Source: Planctomycetota bacterium (lineage in GTDB: Bacteria; Planctomycetota; Planctomycetia; Pirellulales; Thermoguttaceae). From it: a DNA stretch of 5,242 bases. The stretch is taken from contig JAEWUR010000660.1 of assembly GCA_023397045.1 (NCBI GenBank), forward strand, positions 1-5,242, written 5' to 3'. Below the pieces are notes generated by a model that worked only from the letters and a program-made list of their open reading frames with translations, was not told the origin of the DNA and searched no databases. The translations under genes were made by a program, and so were the position numbers. Below, one piece after another: positions 1 through 5,242 of the stretch (the stretch's first letter is position 1; each line of letters begins with the position of its first letter).

Positions 1-978
1 ATGAGACGTTATCTACAAAAAAACGCTTTCACACTCGTTGAGTTGCTTGTGGTCATCACGATCATCGGCATCTTGATTGCGTTGTTGCTCCCCGCCGTCC
101 AAGCGGCGCGCGAGGCGGCGAGGAGAATGCAATGCTGCAACAACCTCAAGCAAGTCGGGCTGGCCATGCACAACTACGAGTGCACCTATGGCGCCTTCCC
201 GCCCGGCGGAATGGGCGGCCAGAACCCGACCGTGTCGTTTTGGATTCGCCTGCTCGCCTACGCCGAACAGAACAACATCTACGACAAATACAACTACAAC
301 TGCTCGGGATTCGTCAGCGGCAGCACGCACCCGAACTACGCGCTGCTGCAAGACAAGCAGTTCGCCTTTCTGTTTTGCCCATCGAGCCAATTGGAACGCG
401 TCGCGCTCAACACGTCCGGCAATGGCTTCGCCAATATCGCCAAAACGACCTATGTGGGCATTGAAGGCGGCGGAGATGGCGGAACCAGCGACACCATGAC
501 GCTCGAAGTCACGGTCGCCGACGGCGGCACCGGTCGCAACAGCAAACACGGCGTGCTGGTTCCCGGCGAGGTGGTAGGCATCGCTCAGATCACGGATGGA
601 ACCTCAAATACGATCGCCGTCGGCGAGCAATCGGATTATCTCATCTCATCGACCGGGGCTGAGGTCGACTGCCGCGCCGATTGTGGACATGGTTTTTCGA
701 CCGGCCCGATCCTCTACGCCGGTTATCCCAACGGAAGCGAGCGCCAAATGAATCTCACCTGCGTGCGGTATCCGATCAACTGGAAAACCGCGGACAGTCC
801 CGGCATTGGCGGCAACTGCGGTCCGAACTCGCCCATCCAATCGGCCCATCCCAGCGGCGCGCACACGTTGTTCGCCGACGGGTCGGTCCAGTTTCTTTCC
901 GAAGGGCTGAACATTAACGTTCTGTACAACTTGGCGAACCGTGACGACGGCAACCCCATACCCGGCAACGCTTGGTAG
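1..978 (+). CDS. DUF1559 family pseudopilin-like protein
   Basis: A 325-residue protein of the DUF1559 (SBP_bac_10-like) family, which occurs in many copies in planctomycete genomes. The N-terminus is a type IV pilin/type II secretion pseudopilin signal: a short basic leader (residues 1-9), then FTLVELLVV with Phe10 at +1 and Glu14 at +5, a hydrophobic helix to about residue 31, and the family-typical AVQAAREAARR stretch followed by MQCCNNLKQ (43-51). The middle carries ITDGTSNTIAVGE (197-209), and the C-terminus carries the H-x9-DG motif (His283, Asp293-Gly294); both are hallmarks of the family. Residue -1 of the prepilin site is Ala9 instead of the usual Gly. Nine cysteines lie in the predicted exported part, so disulfides are likely. 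It is expected to be anchored in the inner membrane with its globular part in the periplasm; the cellular role of the family is unknown. The ATG is the first base of the window, so its ribosome binding site and promoter are not visible. The lipoprotein gene follows after 8 bases, suggesting an operon. Confidence 0.95.
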   Translation: MRRYLQKNAFTLVELLVVITIIGILIALLLPAVQAAREAARRMQCCNNLKQVGLAMHNYECTYGAFPPGGMGGQNPTVSFWIRLLAYAEQNNIYDKYNYNCSGFVSGSTHPNYALLQDKQFAFLFCPSSQLERVALNTSGNGFANIAKTTYVGIEGGGDGGTSDTMTLEVTVADGGTGRNSKHGVLVPGEVVGIAQITDGTSNTIAVGEQSDYLISSTGAEVDCRADCGHGFSTGPILYAGYPNGSERQMNLTCVRYPINWKTADSPGIGGNCGPNSPIQSAHPSGAHTLFADGSVQFLSEGLNINVLYNLANRDDGNPIPGNAW

Positions 979-984
979 AGGAAG
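978..984 (+). promoter_or_regulatory. Ribosome binding site of the lipoprotein gene
   Basis: The purine run GAGGAAG lies just before the ATG at 987; the GAGG core (978-981) has a 5-base spacing. It overlaps the last base of the upstream TAG stop, which fits translational coupling. It favours ATG 987 over the in-frame TTG at 972. Confidence 0.6.
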
Positions 985-986
985 AC

Positions 987-1412
987 ATGATTCTCAAACG
1001 CATTCCGCTGCGATACAAGGTTACGCCTTTCCTTCTGACGGCCGTCCTTCTCTTCGGCTGCAATTCGGGCGAGGACGCTTGCCCGGTCTTCGGCAAGGTA
1101 ACGTTCCAGGGCAAGCCGGTGGCCCAGGGCATGGTGCGGTTCTGCAATTCCGCCGGCGGCTTCGACGTCTTCGGCATTCTCCAGCCCGATGGAACCTATG
1201 CCATCCAGACGGCCAAAGGCAACGGACTGCCTGCGGGCGTTTACGTTGTTGCAGTCGTTCCCCCGCGAGTCGAAGTGCCCCTCGGTGCGATGACGCCTCC
1301 AGTACGGCCGAAATGTCTCGACATCCCCGAACGATATCGAGACCTTGCGACGAGCGGCCTCACCTTGACGGTCGGGCCGGGCACGAACCGATTCGACATC
1401 GATATGCGGTAG
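987..1412 (+). CDS. Small lipoprotein with carboxypeptidase-regulatory-like fold
   Basis: A 141-residue predicted lipoprotein. The ATG at 987 was chosen because a good ribosome binding site precedes it; an in-frame TTG at 972 would add five residues and overlap the upstream stop. Basic residues (MILKRIPLRYK) are followed by a hydrophobic stretch ending in L22-F23-G24-Cys25, a plausible though imperfect lipobox (Phe at -2 is unusual). The mature part has a transthyretin/carboxypeptidase-regulatory-like pattern: VFGKVTFQGKPVAQGMVRF (34-52), a QPDGTYAI strand pair (66-73), GLPAGVYVVAVVPP (80-93), then IPERYRDLATSGLTLTV (113-129) and GTNRFDIDM near the end. That final IPxxYxxxxTSGLT signature is common in small planctomycete proteins encoded beside DUF1559 genes. 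No catalytic residues are apparent, so a structural or binding role at the membrane is more likely than an enzymatic one. Function is unknown; the family assignment is from remembered patterns. Confidence 0.88.
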   Translation: MILKRIPLRYKVTPFLLTAVLLFGCNSGEDACPVFGKVTFQGKPVAQGMVRFCNSAGGFDVFGILQPDGTYAIQTAKGNGLPAGVYVVAVVPPRVEVPLGAMTPPVRPKCLDIPERYRDLATSGLTLTVGPGTNRFDIDMR

Positions 1413-1560
1413 TGAAGGTATATCCAACGCCGAGCAGGATAGGAACGGAGGTTGTAACACACGACCCGTGCGTGCTCATTCGGCCGATTGCTTCAATCAT
1501 AGGCCGAATTGCAGGACAGGCCTCTCATGTGTGACCGGCAGTGTGCGATGTCATCGGGAG
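1413..1560. other. Convergent intergenic region
   Basis: A 148-base gap between the stop of the plus-strand lipoprotein gene and the stop of the minus-strand GH2 frame. It holds one clear inverted repeat (1478-1509) and no convincing gene. Confidence 0.7.
1478..1509. terminator. Nested hairpin, putative bidirectional terminator
   Basis: The outer arms ATTCGGCC (1478-1485) and GGCCGAAT (1502-1509) are perfectly complementary over 8 bp. Inside them GATTG (1486-1490) pairs with CAATC (1494-1498) around a CTT loop, leaving a 3-base ATA bulge. The total is 13 bp of stem in 32 bases. It lies 65 bases after the lipoprotein stop and about 51 bases after the GH2 stop, in the only gap between convergent genes. 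There is no long T-run on either strand, so it is not a textbook intrinsic terminator. It could act as a 3' end stabiliser or weak terminator in both directions. Confidence 0.6.
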
Positions 1561-4503
1561 TCAATCGTTCGGCGCGTGATAGCCAATTCTTTCGAGTTGG
1601 GCATCGAAATCGGCCGGCAGTGCGGCGGGCGGCTTGGACGAATCGGTGGAGGCCCAGCGGAGCATGTTGCGCAACAGCCGATCGGCGACCGGATGTTTTT
1701 CGAGATTCTCGCGAATCAGCAGCGAATTGATGAGAAACCGCCCTTCGTGGAAACGGTAACCGCCCAGGATAACGCCGGTGCCGCCGTATCCGAGCGCCGC
1801 CTGGGTGGCTCCGGCGATCGATTCGTCGGGCGGCGTTGCAACGTAGAAGACATTGTCCGAGATCAACTCGCGATAGAACGTGTAGTCCATCAAACCACCA
1901 CAAGGCAACCCATCGAAAATGGGATGGTGTTTGCACCATTCGTCCTTATGGTACAGCCAGTTGGGCATTCCGGCATAGCCTCCTTTGTTCTCGAGCGGCA
2001 GCCATCCGACGTTGTTTTGTTCGCGCGCCAACGAACTCGGCGACAAGAAAACCGCCGTCGAGCCTCGGGCCATGTGCTCGGCCAGCGCGACGAGCGCTTC
2101 TCGGGTGTTCTCTTGCGGCGGATTGAGAACAAGGATCGCCTCGCGCGACGTCATCGTGGCCGCATCGAACGGCCGGTGTTTGATGCCGTTCTTGGAAAGC
2201 CATTCCACCACCTGCGGATCATCGCCGAACAGGACAATCTCGGCGTCGACCGAGGGCAGATCCACCGGATCGGCGACATAGAACTCGGTTTCGCCGCCGG
2301 TGGCTGCGCCGCCGCTCTCAAACTCGACCAAAAAACGGTATTTTCCCGGCGGCCCGTCGATCACGACCGTTTCGTCGAAGGCCGGCAAGACCATCGGCGC
2401 TTCGGATTCGGCGGTTGTCGCGGGAATGGTGATCTCAATTTGTTTCTCGAACGCCCGATTGCCCTTCGGACCAACGACAACCAGATGGACCGGGTATTTT
2501 CCGGGCGACAACACGTCTTCGTTGGCAAGAACCGCCTCGAGTCGGACGGGAGTGTTTCGATAAATGTTGACCGGCTCGACGAAGTTGCACCATCGCAGCG
2601 GCGCCAGCCCGTCAAACAGCACGTCGCCGGTGCCTTTCTTGAACTCGCGAAATGCCGTCCATTGCCCTTCGCCGCCGCCTCCCTGATCGACCAGCCCCGT
2701 CATGCTATAGCCGATCACCTTCGGGTTGGCCCGAACGGCGTTGATGAATCGCCGCCGCTCGTCGGCCATGCGCGTGTTGCTTGCCTTGAAGAATTCGCTG
2801 GGAAACGGGAAGACCTCCTCCATGTGTAGCGCCTTGTAGTCGACCAGGAACAGGTCGAGCAGACGGCGGGCGTAGGTCGCGTCCATCGATGCGGTTTTGC
2901 CGTATTGTTCGTAGAACCGGGTCATTCGCTCGTAGTCGTAGGCGCTGCCGATGCCGCCCTCGGTGAAGAACGTCGGCTGGCCCTGGTTCACCAGCGCCGT
3001 GTCACCCCTGACCGCGCATCCGCTGCCCGAATAGTTGCGCAGGTCGCGAATCGCCGCGGCGGTCATCGGCACCCTGGGATAGATATGGGCGTCGCCTAAC
3101 ACGTTCTCCCAAACCGAAGAGCCCGGATTGCTTATCCCGCCGACGTTCGGGTCAAAATCGTTTCGCCCGCTGTTGAGCATGACCACGCGCGTGTTGTCGT
3201 ACTTCCGAAGCGTCGGCAGGTAATCGACGGCATGGCGAAACGGCGGCGTGTTCTTCGACTCGTTCAGCAGGCCCCAGATCACCACGCTCGGATGGTTTCG
3301 GTCGCGGAGAATCATCTGCGTATTGCTATGGTCGACTCTCGCGGGCTGGTCCAACTCGCCGGAAGCATAGGATTCCTCGTAGACCAGCAAGCCAATCTCG
3401 TCGCACAGGTCGAGTTGATACCGCTGCGGCACGCCCTCAAAAAATCGAACCATGTTGAGCCGGAACGTTTTGGCATTGAGCAGATCGCGGCGAAACAGAT
3501 CGGGATCGAACGCGTGCATCTCGATGCTGATCGGACTGCAACTGGCGTCGTGCGCGCAGCGGGGGTAAATGCGTTTGCCGTTGAGCCGAAACGCTCCCCG
3601 CTCGAATCGGAAATCGCGGAATCCACACCGCGTGGAAGACTCGTCCACACCCGCCGGCTGTGTGGCCGACACCCGCGCCGTCACGCGATACAGATACGGG
3701 TCGTTCAATTCCCAGAGCCGATGGTCGCGCACCGTCAGTTGCGATTCTACCACCGTGTCGCCCGGCGGAAGATCTCGCTGGATGACCGAGCGGTTCAGCG
3801 TCTCGCCTTGCATGGCCGGCGCAACCGCATGCTCGAGATGCGCTTTGACGGTGTCCTTTGCGGCGTTGGAATAAGTGGTCTGAATGCGAATGTCGCCCGT
3901 CTTCCAATCGGGCTGAACGTAGACGTCCTTCACCCGAACCGCCGGCGTGAGGAGAAACTCGACGGAGTCCATGATTCCACCGATATTCCAGCAGCCGCCG
4001 GCCTGATAGGGCACGGCACGGCCGCGGCTGGGATAGTCGCCCATCTTGATGCCGTCGATCGGTTCGTGCGTCGGATTGAGCACGCGGACGGCCAACCGAT
4101 TGGTCTCTCCCGGCTTGATGGCGTCCGTCACGTCGAACACGAACGGATCCTCGCCACCCTCGTGGCTCCCGATCTGCACATCGTTCAGCCACACGTCGGC
4201 CTTGTAGTGAACCGCCCAGAACCGCAAGAGATATCGGCCCTCGGGCTGTTGGTTGATCGGCACCTCAAATTCGCGCCAATACCACACCAGGCCGTAATAA
4301 TCAGGAAACGTGTCTTGGAGAACGAACGGGACCTTTGCCGTTCGCGCATCCGATCGCGGGCCGCGATACCATTGTTCATCCTGCCCTACGTCTTTGGGAT
4401 CGGTGCTGATCAACCATGAATCCCCATCCAGGCAAAGAACGTTCGATGGGATCGGCTGATCGTTTGCCGAGCACGTGAGTCCCATCGACAGCAAGAACAC
4501 CAC
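1561..4503 (-). other. Secreted glycoside hydrolase family 2 enzyme with C-terminal GATase1-like domain
   Basis: This is the downstream protein of the joined frame, about 980 residues from GTG 4503, a normal length for a multidomain GH2. After the signal peptide, residues about 190-350 form the sugar-binding jelly roll (YYGLVWYWREFEVP, then WAVHYKADVWLNDVQIGSHEGG and FDVTDAIKPGETNRLAVRV). Residues about 351-464 are the immunoglobulin-like sandwich. Residues about 465-770 are the TIM barrel, opening with FRLNGKRIYPRCAHD. Asn579-Glu580 in VVIWGLLNES is the acid/base (codon 3261-3259), and Glu680 in PTFFTEGGIG is the expected nucleophile (codon 2961-2959), so the enzyme appears catalytically intact. 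Residues about 800-910 look like a beta-rich linker, and 917-1116 a GATase1/ThuA-like domain. GH2 members are exo-beta-galactosidases, glucuronidases or mannosidases; the substrate cannot be assigned. The export signal and the neighbouring SGNH esterase suggest polysaccharide breakdown. The open plus-strand frames opposite it are coding shadows. Confidence 0.88.
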
Positions 4504-5242
4504 GACGAAGGCAATTCCCCTCTCCCGCCGGCAGAGGGCTAGGGTGAGGGCTTGTCTGCACTTGAAATGACTTATCCAAGCATGGCCCAACAACCCAAAA
4601 AAGCCGATGAGCAGCAAGACGAGCGTGCGGGGCTCAGGAGCCTCATAAATGTTCTGGATGGCGCCGTACCACTGGTCGGCCATCCACGCATAGCCGATAT
4701 CATTCGGGTGGGTTCCATCGGGAGTTAGCCCATCGTAAGGAAACGAAGTATTCAAGTCGACCACGCTGACGTGTTTGCCCAAGCCACGATATCGGGACGC
4801 CACGGAATTCACCGTGTTGTTAATGACGCTCACTACGCTTGTCTCATTGACGATTGGCGTGATTTCGGCCACGATGAGGTGCGAGTCCGGCCGCAAGGTG
4901 ACGATCCTATCCACCAGGACGCTCAATCGAGTCTCGAAGTTCGTCAGGTCGTTCCTGTCATTCGTGCCGATTTGCAGCAGGACGACATCCGGGAACATCG
5001 GGTTACGACCGGTGCCGTGGTCGCCGGCGAGCCAGTAACCGCCGTTCGGATCATAGGGTTCGCTCGGCAGTATATCGTGTACATACGTGTCCAGGCCGTC
5101 AAGATTGTTGGAGATGTCGACCGTGCGATAGGATGGATAGCCGTTGTGTTGCCACTGATGGGCCGGCAGATCGCCGGGATTAAGCGTCGATGCTCCGACA
5201 AACTGGACATTCGGCGCAGTCGTGTTGAGCAGACTGTAGAGC
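1561..5242 (-). CDS. Open frame joining SGNH hydrolase/PEP-CTERM and GH2 hydrolase (5' partial)
   Basis: One minus-strand frame is open from the right edge of the window to the TGA at 1563-1561, more than 1,220 codons. The first Met inside the window (4998) is not the true start, because conserved SGNH sequence continues upstream of it to the edge. In order of translation the frame encodes an SGNH hydrolase lacking its N-terminus, a PEP-CTERM anchor, a short stretch translated from a palindromic repeat, a signal peptide, a full GH2 enzyme and a GATase1-like domain. A PEP-CTERM tag normally ends a protein and a signal peptide normally begins one, so this is best read as two ancestral genes now sharing a frame. 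A gene caller would report one long CDS. Whether one polypeptide is made, or the GH2 part is started separately near 4515-4500, cannot be decided from sequence. Residue numbers in the entries for its parts count from Met 4998. Confidence 0.8.
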   Translation of the reverse strand, partial: LYSLLNTTAPNVQFVGASTLNPGDLPAHQWQHNGYPSYRTVDISNNLDGLDTYVHDILPSEPYDPNGGYWLAGDHGTGRNPMFPDVVLLQIGTNDRNDLTNFETRLSVLVDRIVTLRPDSHLIVAEITPIVNETSVVSVINNTVNSVASRYRGLGKHVSVVDLNTSFPYDGLTPDGTHPNDIGYAWMADQWYGAIQNIYEAPEPRTLVLLLIGFFGLLGHAWISHFKCRQALTLALCRRERGIAFVVVFLLSMGLTCSANDQPIPSNVLCLDGDSWLISTDPKDVGQDEQWYRGPRSDARTAKVPFVLQDTFPDYYGLVWYWREFEVPINQQPEGRYLLRFWAVHYKADVWLNDVQIGSHEGGEDPFVFDVTDAIKPGETNRLAVRVLNPTHEPIDGIKMGDYPSRGRAVPYQAGGCWNIGGIMDSVEFLLTPAVRVKDVYVQPDWKTGDIRIQTTYSNAAKDTVKAHLEHAVAPAMQGETLNRSVIQRDLPPGDTVVESQLTVRDHRLWELNDPYLYRVTARVSATQPAGVDESSTRCGFRDFRFERGAFRLNGKRIYPRCAHDASCSPISIEMHAFDPDLFRRDLLNAKTFRLNMVRFFEGVPQRYQLDLCDEIGLLVYEESYASGELDQPARVDHSNTQMILRDRNHPSVVIWGLLNESKNTPPFRHAVDYLPTLRKYDNTRVVMLNSGRNDFDPNVGGISNPGSSVWENVLGDAHIYPRVPMTAAAIRDLRNYSGSGCAVRGDTALVNQGQPTFFTEGGIGSAYDYERMTRFYEQYGKTASMDATYARRLLDLFLVDYKALHMEEVFPFPSEFFKASNTRMADERRRFINAVRANPKVIGYSMTGLVDQGGGGEGQWTAFREFKKGTGDVLFDGLAPLRWCNFVEPVNIYRNTPVRLEAVLANEDVLSPGKYPVHLVVVGPKGNRAFEKQIEITIPATTAESEAPMVLPAFDETVVIDGPPGKYRFLVEFESGGAATGGETEFYVADPVDLPSVDAEIVLFGDDPQVVEWLSKNGIKHRPFDAATMTSREAILVLNPPQENTREALVALAEHMARGSTAVFLSPSSLAREQNNVGWLPLENKGGYAGMPNWLYHKDEWCKHHPIFDGLPCGGLMDYTFYRELISDNVFYVATPPDESIAGATQAALGYGGTGVILGGYRFHEGRFLINSLLIRENLEKHPVADRLLRNMLRWASTDSSKPPAALPADFDAQLERIGYHAPND
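1648..2250 (-). other. GATase1/ThuA-like C-terminal domain of the GH2 protein
   Basis: Residues about 917-1116 read as an alternating alpha/beta fold: DAEIVLFGDDPQVVEWLSKN, then EAILVLNP, a helix, STAVFLSPSSL, and later HHPIFDGLP, TGVILGGYRFHEGRFLINSLL and HPVADRLLRNMLRWAS. These resemble the class I glutamine-amidotransferase-like/beta-galactosidase trimerisation domains attached to planctomycete glycosidases. The strand end where a GATase nucleophile Cys would sit reads LSPSS with no Cys, so a structural or oligomerisation role is more likely than catalysis. Boundaries are approximate. Confidence 0.6.
4465..4530 (-). other. Signal-peptide-like segment of the GH2 protein
   Basis: RRERG (157-161) is followed by the hydrophobic core IAFVVVFLLSMGLTCSA (162-178) and then NDQPIPSN. 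This is the normal shape of a Sec signal peptide, with cleavage by signal peptidase I plausible after Ala178 (Cys at -3, Ala at -1). The basic n-region is encoded by the repeat, not by gene-specific sequence. No ATG lies upstream of the core within the GH2 part. Candidate starts are GTG 4503, GTG 4500, or ATT 4515, which has the repeat-derived GGAG 6 bases away; all are weak. Met172 (4485) is too late to give an export signal. Confidence 0.65.
4517..4550. repeat. Dispersed palindromic (REP-like) repeat, 'SPLPAGEG' family
   Basis: A 34-base element: C4-TCTCCC, a GCCGGC core, AGAGGG, CTAGGGTGAGGG on the plus strand. Bases 4518-4538 form an imperfect hairpin, with CCCTCT at one end and AGAGGG at the other, two further C-G pairs and a small loop. 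In another minus-strand frame the element and its flank translate to PHPSPLPAGEG, the peptide often seen in spurious hypothetical proteins made from a dispersed intergenic repeat in several bacterial phyla. Only one copy is in this window, so dispersal is known from recollection and not shown here. It lies between the PEP-CTERM anchor and the GH2 signal peptide, where an intergenic region would be expected. In the joined frame it is translated as ALTLALCRRERG. Confidence 0.8.
4552..4638 (-). other. PEP-CTERM sorting signal (internal)
   Basis: Residues Pro121-Glu122-Pro123 are followed by the hydrophobic segment TLVLLLIGFFGLLGHAW (125-141) and then weakly basic ISHFKCRQ. This matches the PEP-CTERM tag recognised by exosortase in Planctomycetota and other Gram-negative phyla: a PEP motif, a transmembrane helix, then a basic end. 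Such tags usually finish within a few residues of the helix, often with a run of Arg; here no stop follows and the frame continues. The helix resembles planctomycete tags ending GLLxxAWRRR, so the original C-terminus was probably close to residue 141-149. Confidence 0.8.
4552..5242 (-). other. SGNH/GDSL hydrolase module with PEP-CTERM anchor (5' partial)
   Basis: This is the upstream protein of the joined frame. Going in from the right edge, the visible sequence LYSLLNT...VQFVGAST matches the strand after block I of SGNH hydrolases, so the Gly-Asp-Ser nucleophile block and the signal peptide lie beyond the window. HQWQHNGYPSYRT (from 5160) is the position of block II, with its Gly codon at 5142-5140. 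PDVVLLQIGTND (residues 3-14) contains block III, with Asn13 of GxND expected in the oxyanion hole. DGTHPND (94-100) is block V, giving the catalytic Asp94-x-x-His97. The family acts as esterases/acyl hydrolases, often deacetylating polysaccharides; the substrate here is unknown. It is followed by EAPEPRT and a hydrophobic helix, a PEP-CTERM sorting tag. Only the expected stop codon is missing: the frame runs into the repeat at 4550. Confidence 0.85.

Noticed and set aside
723..1460. A 245-codon minus-strand open frame across the DUF1559 and lipoprotein genes.
   Set aside because: It crosses two well-supported plus-strand genes and has no recognisable family features.
1468..2829. A 453-codon plus-strand open frame opposite the GH2 gene.
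   Set aside because: It is codon-aligned with the GH2 frame on the other strand. Its translation is Arg/His/Gly-rich with no recognisable domain, while the minus strand shows clear GH2 and GATase-like motifs. It is a coding shadow of a GC-rich gene.
3232..4419. A 395-codon plus-strand open frame opposite the GH2 catalytic and sugar-binding domains.
   Set aside because: It is in the same register as the previous shadow, with no motif, ribosome binding site or domain. The opposite strand encodes the conserved catalytic residues.
4517..4550. The palindrome as a simple intrinsic terminator of the SGNH gene.
   Set aside because: It has no T-run after the stem, it is translated through, and its sequence fits a known dispersed repeat type. 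A terminating effect cannot be excluded.
4376..4579. A 67-codon minus-strand frame containing PHPSPLPAGEG.
   Set aside because: That peptide is the usual translation of the dispersed repeat, and the rest overlaps the GH2 N-terminus out of frame. It is useful as a marker of the repeat, not as a gene.
4998..4998. The Met codon at 4998 as the start of the SGNH protein.
   Set aside because: Conserved SGNH sequence (VQFVGAST, HNGYPSYRT, GGYWLAGDHG) continues upstream in the same frame to the window edge, so the true start lies outside.
4944..5210. An 88-codon minus-strand frame near the right edge.
   Set aside because: It overlaps the SGNH module in another frame. The SGNH frame shows conserved blocks II and III over the same bases.

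Overview
The window looks like a piece of a Planctomycetota chromosome. The evidence is a DUF1559 pseudopilin-like protein whose N-terminus is typical of that phylum, immediately followed by a small lipoprotein with a planctomycete-style carboxypeptidase-regulatory-like fold. On the other strand are an SGNH hydrolase with a PEP-CTERM sorting tag and a large secreted glycoside hydrolase family 2 (GH2) protein. Base composition is moderately GC-rich throughout. No tRNA, rRNA, CRISPR array, transposase or integrase was seen.

Layout. Positions 1-978 (+) hold the DUF1559 protein and 987-1412 (+) the small lipoprotein; they are separated by only 8 bases and are probably co-transcribed. Positions 1413-1560 are a short convergent intergenic gap with a nested hairpin that could end transcription from both sides. 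From 1561 to the right edge (5242) a single minus-strand frame stays open for more than 1,220 codons. Its gene-start end (4552-5242) encodes most of an SGNH/GDSL hydrolase ending in a PEP-CTERM anchor. Its gene-stop end (1561 to about 4515) encodes a signal peptide, a complete GH2 enzyme with both catalytic glutamates, and a C-terminal GATase1/ThuA-like domain.

The most interesting point is the junction of these two proteins. A 34-base palindromic repeat (4517-4550), of the dispersed family whose translation gives 'SPLPAGEG'-like peptides in one frame, lies exactly between the PEP-CTERM anchor and the GH2 signal peptide. It is read through in frame, with no stop for the first protein and no convincing start for the second. 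The simplest explanation is two neighbouring genes joined by insertion or rearrangement of an intergenic repeat. A polyprotein divided by exosortase and signal peptidase is topologically possible but speculative.

Functionally, the minus-strand proteins fit an exported polysaccharide-degrading pair, with an esterase-like SGNH enzyme removing acyl groups and a GH2 exo-glycosidase removing sugars. The plus-strand pair is of unknown cellular role. No new defence or mobile system is evident.
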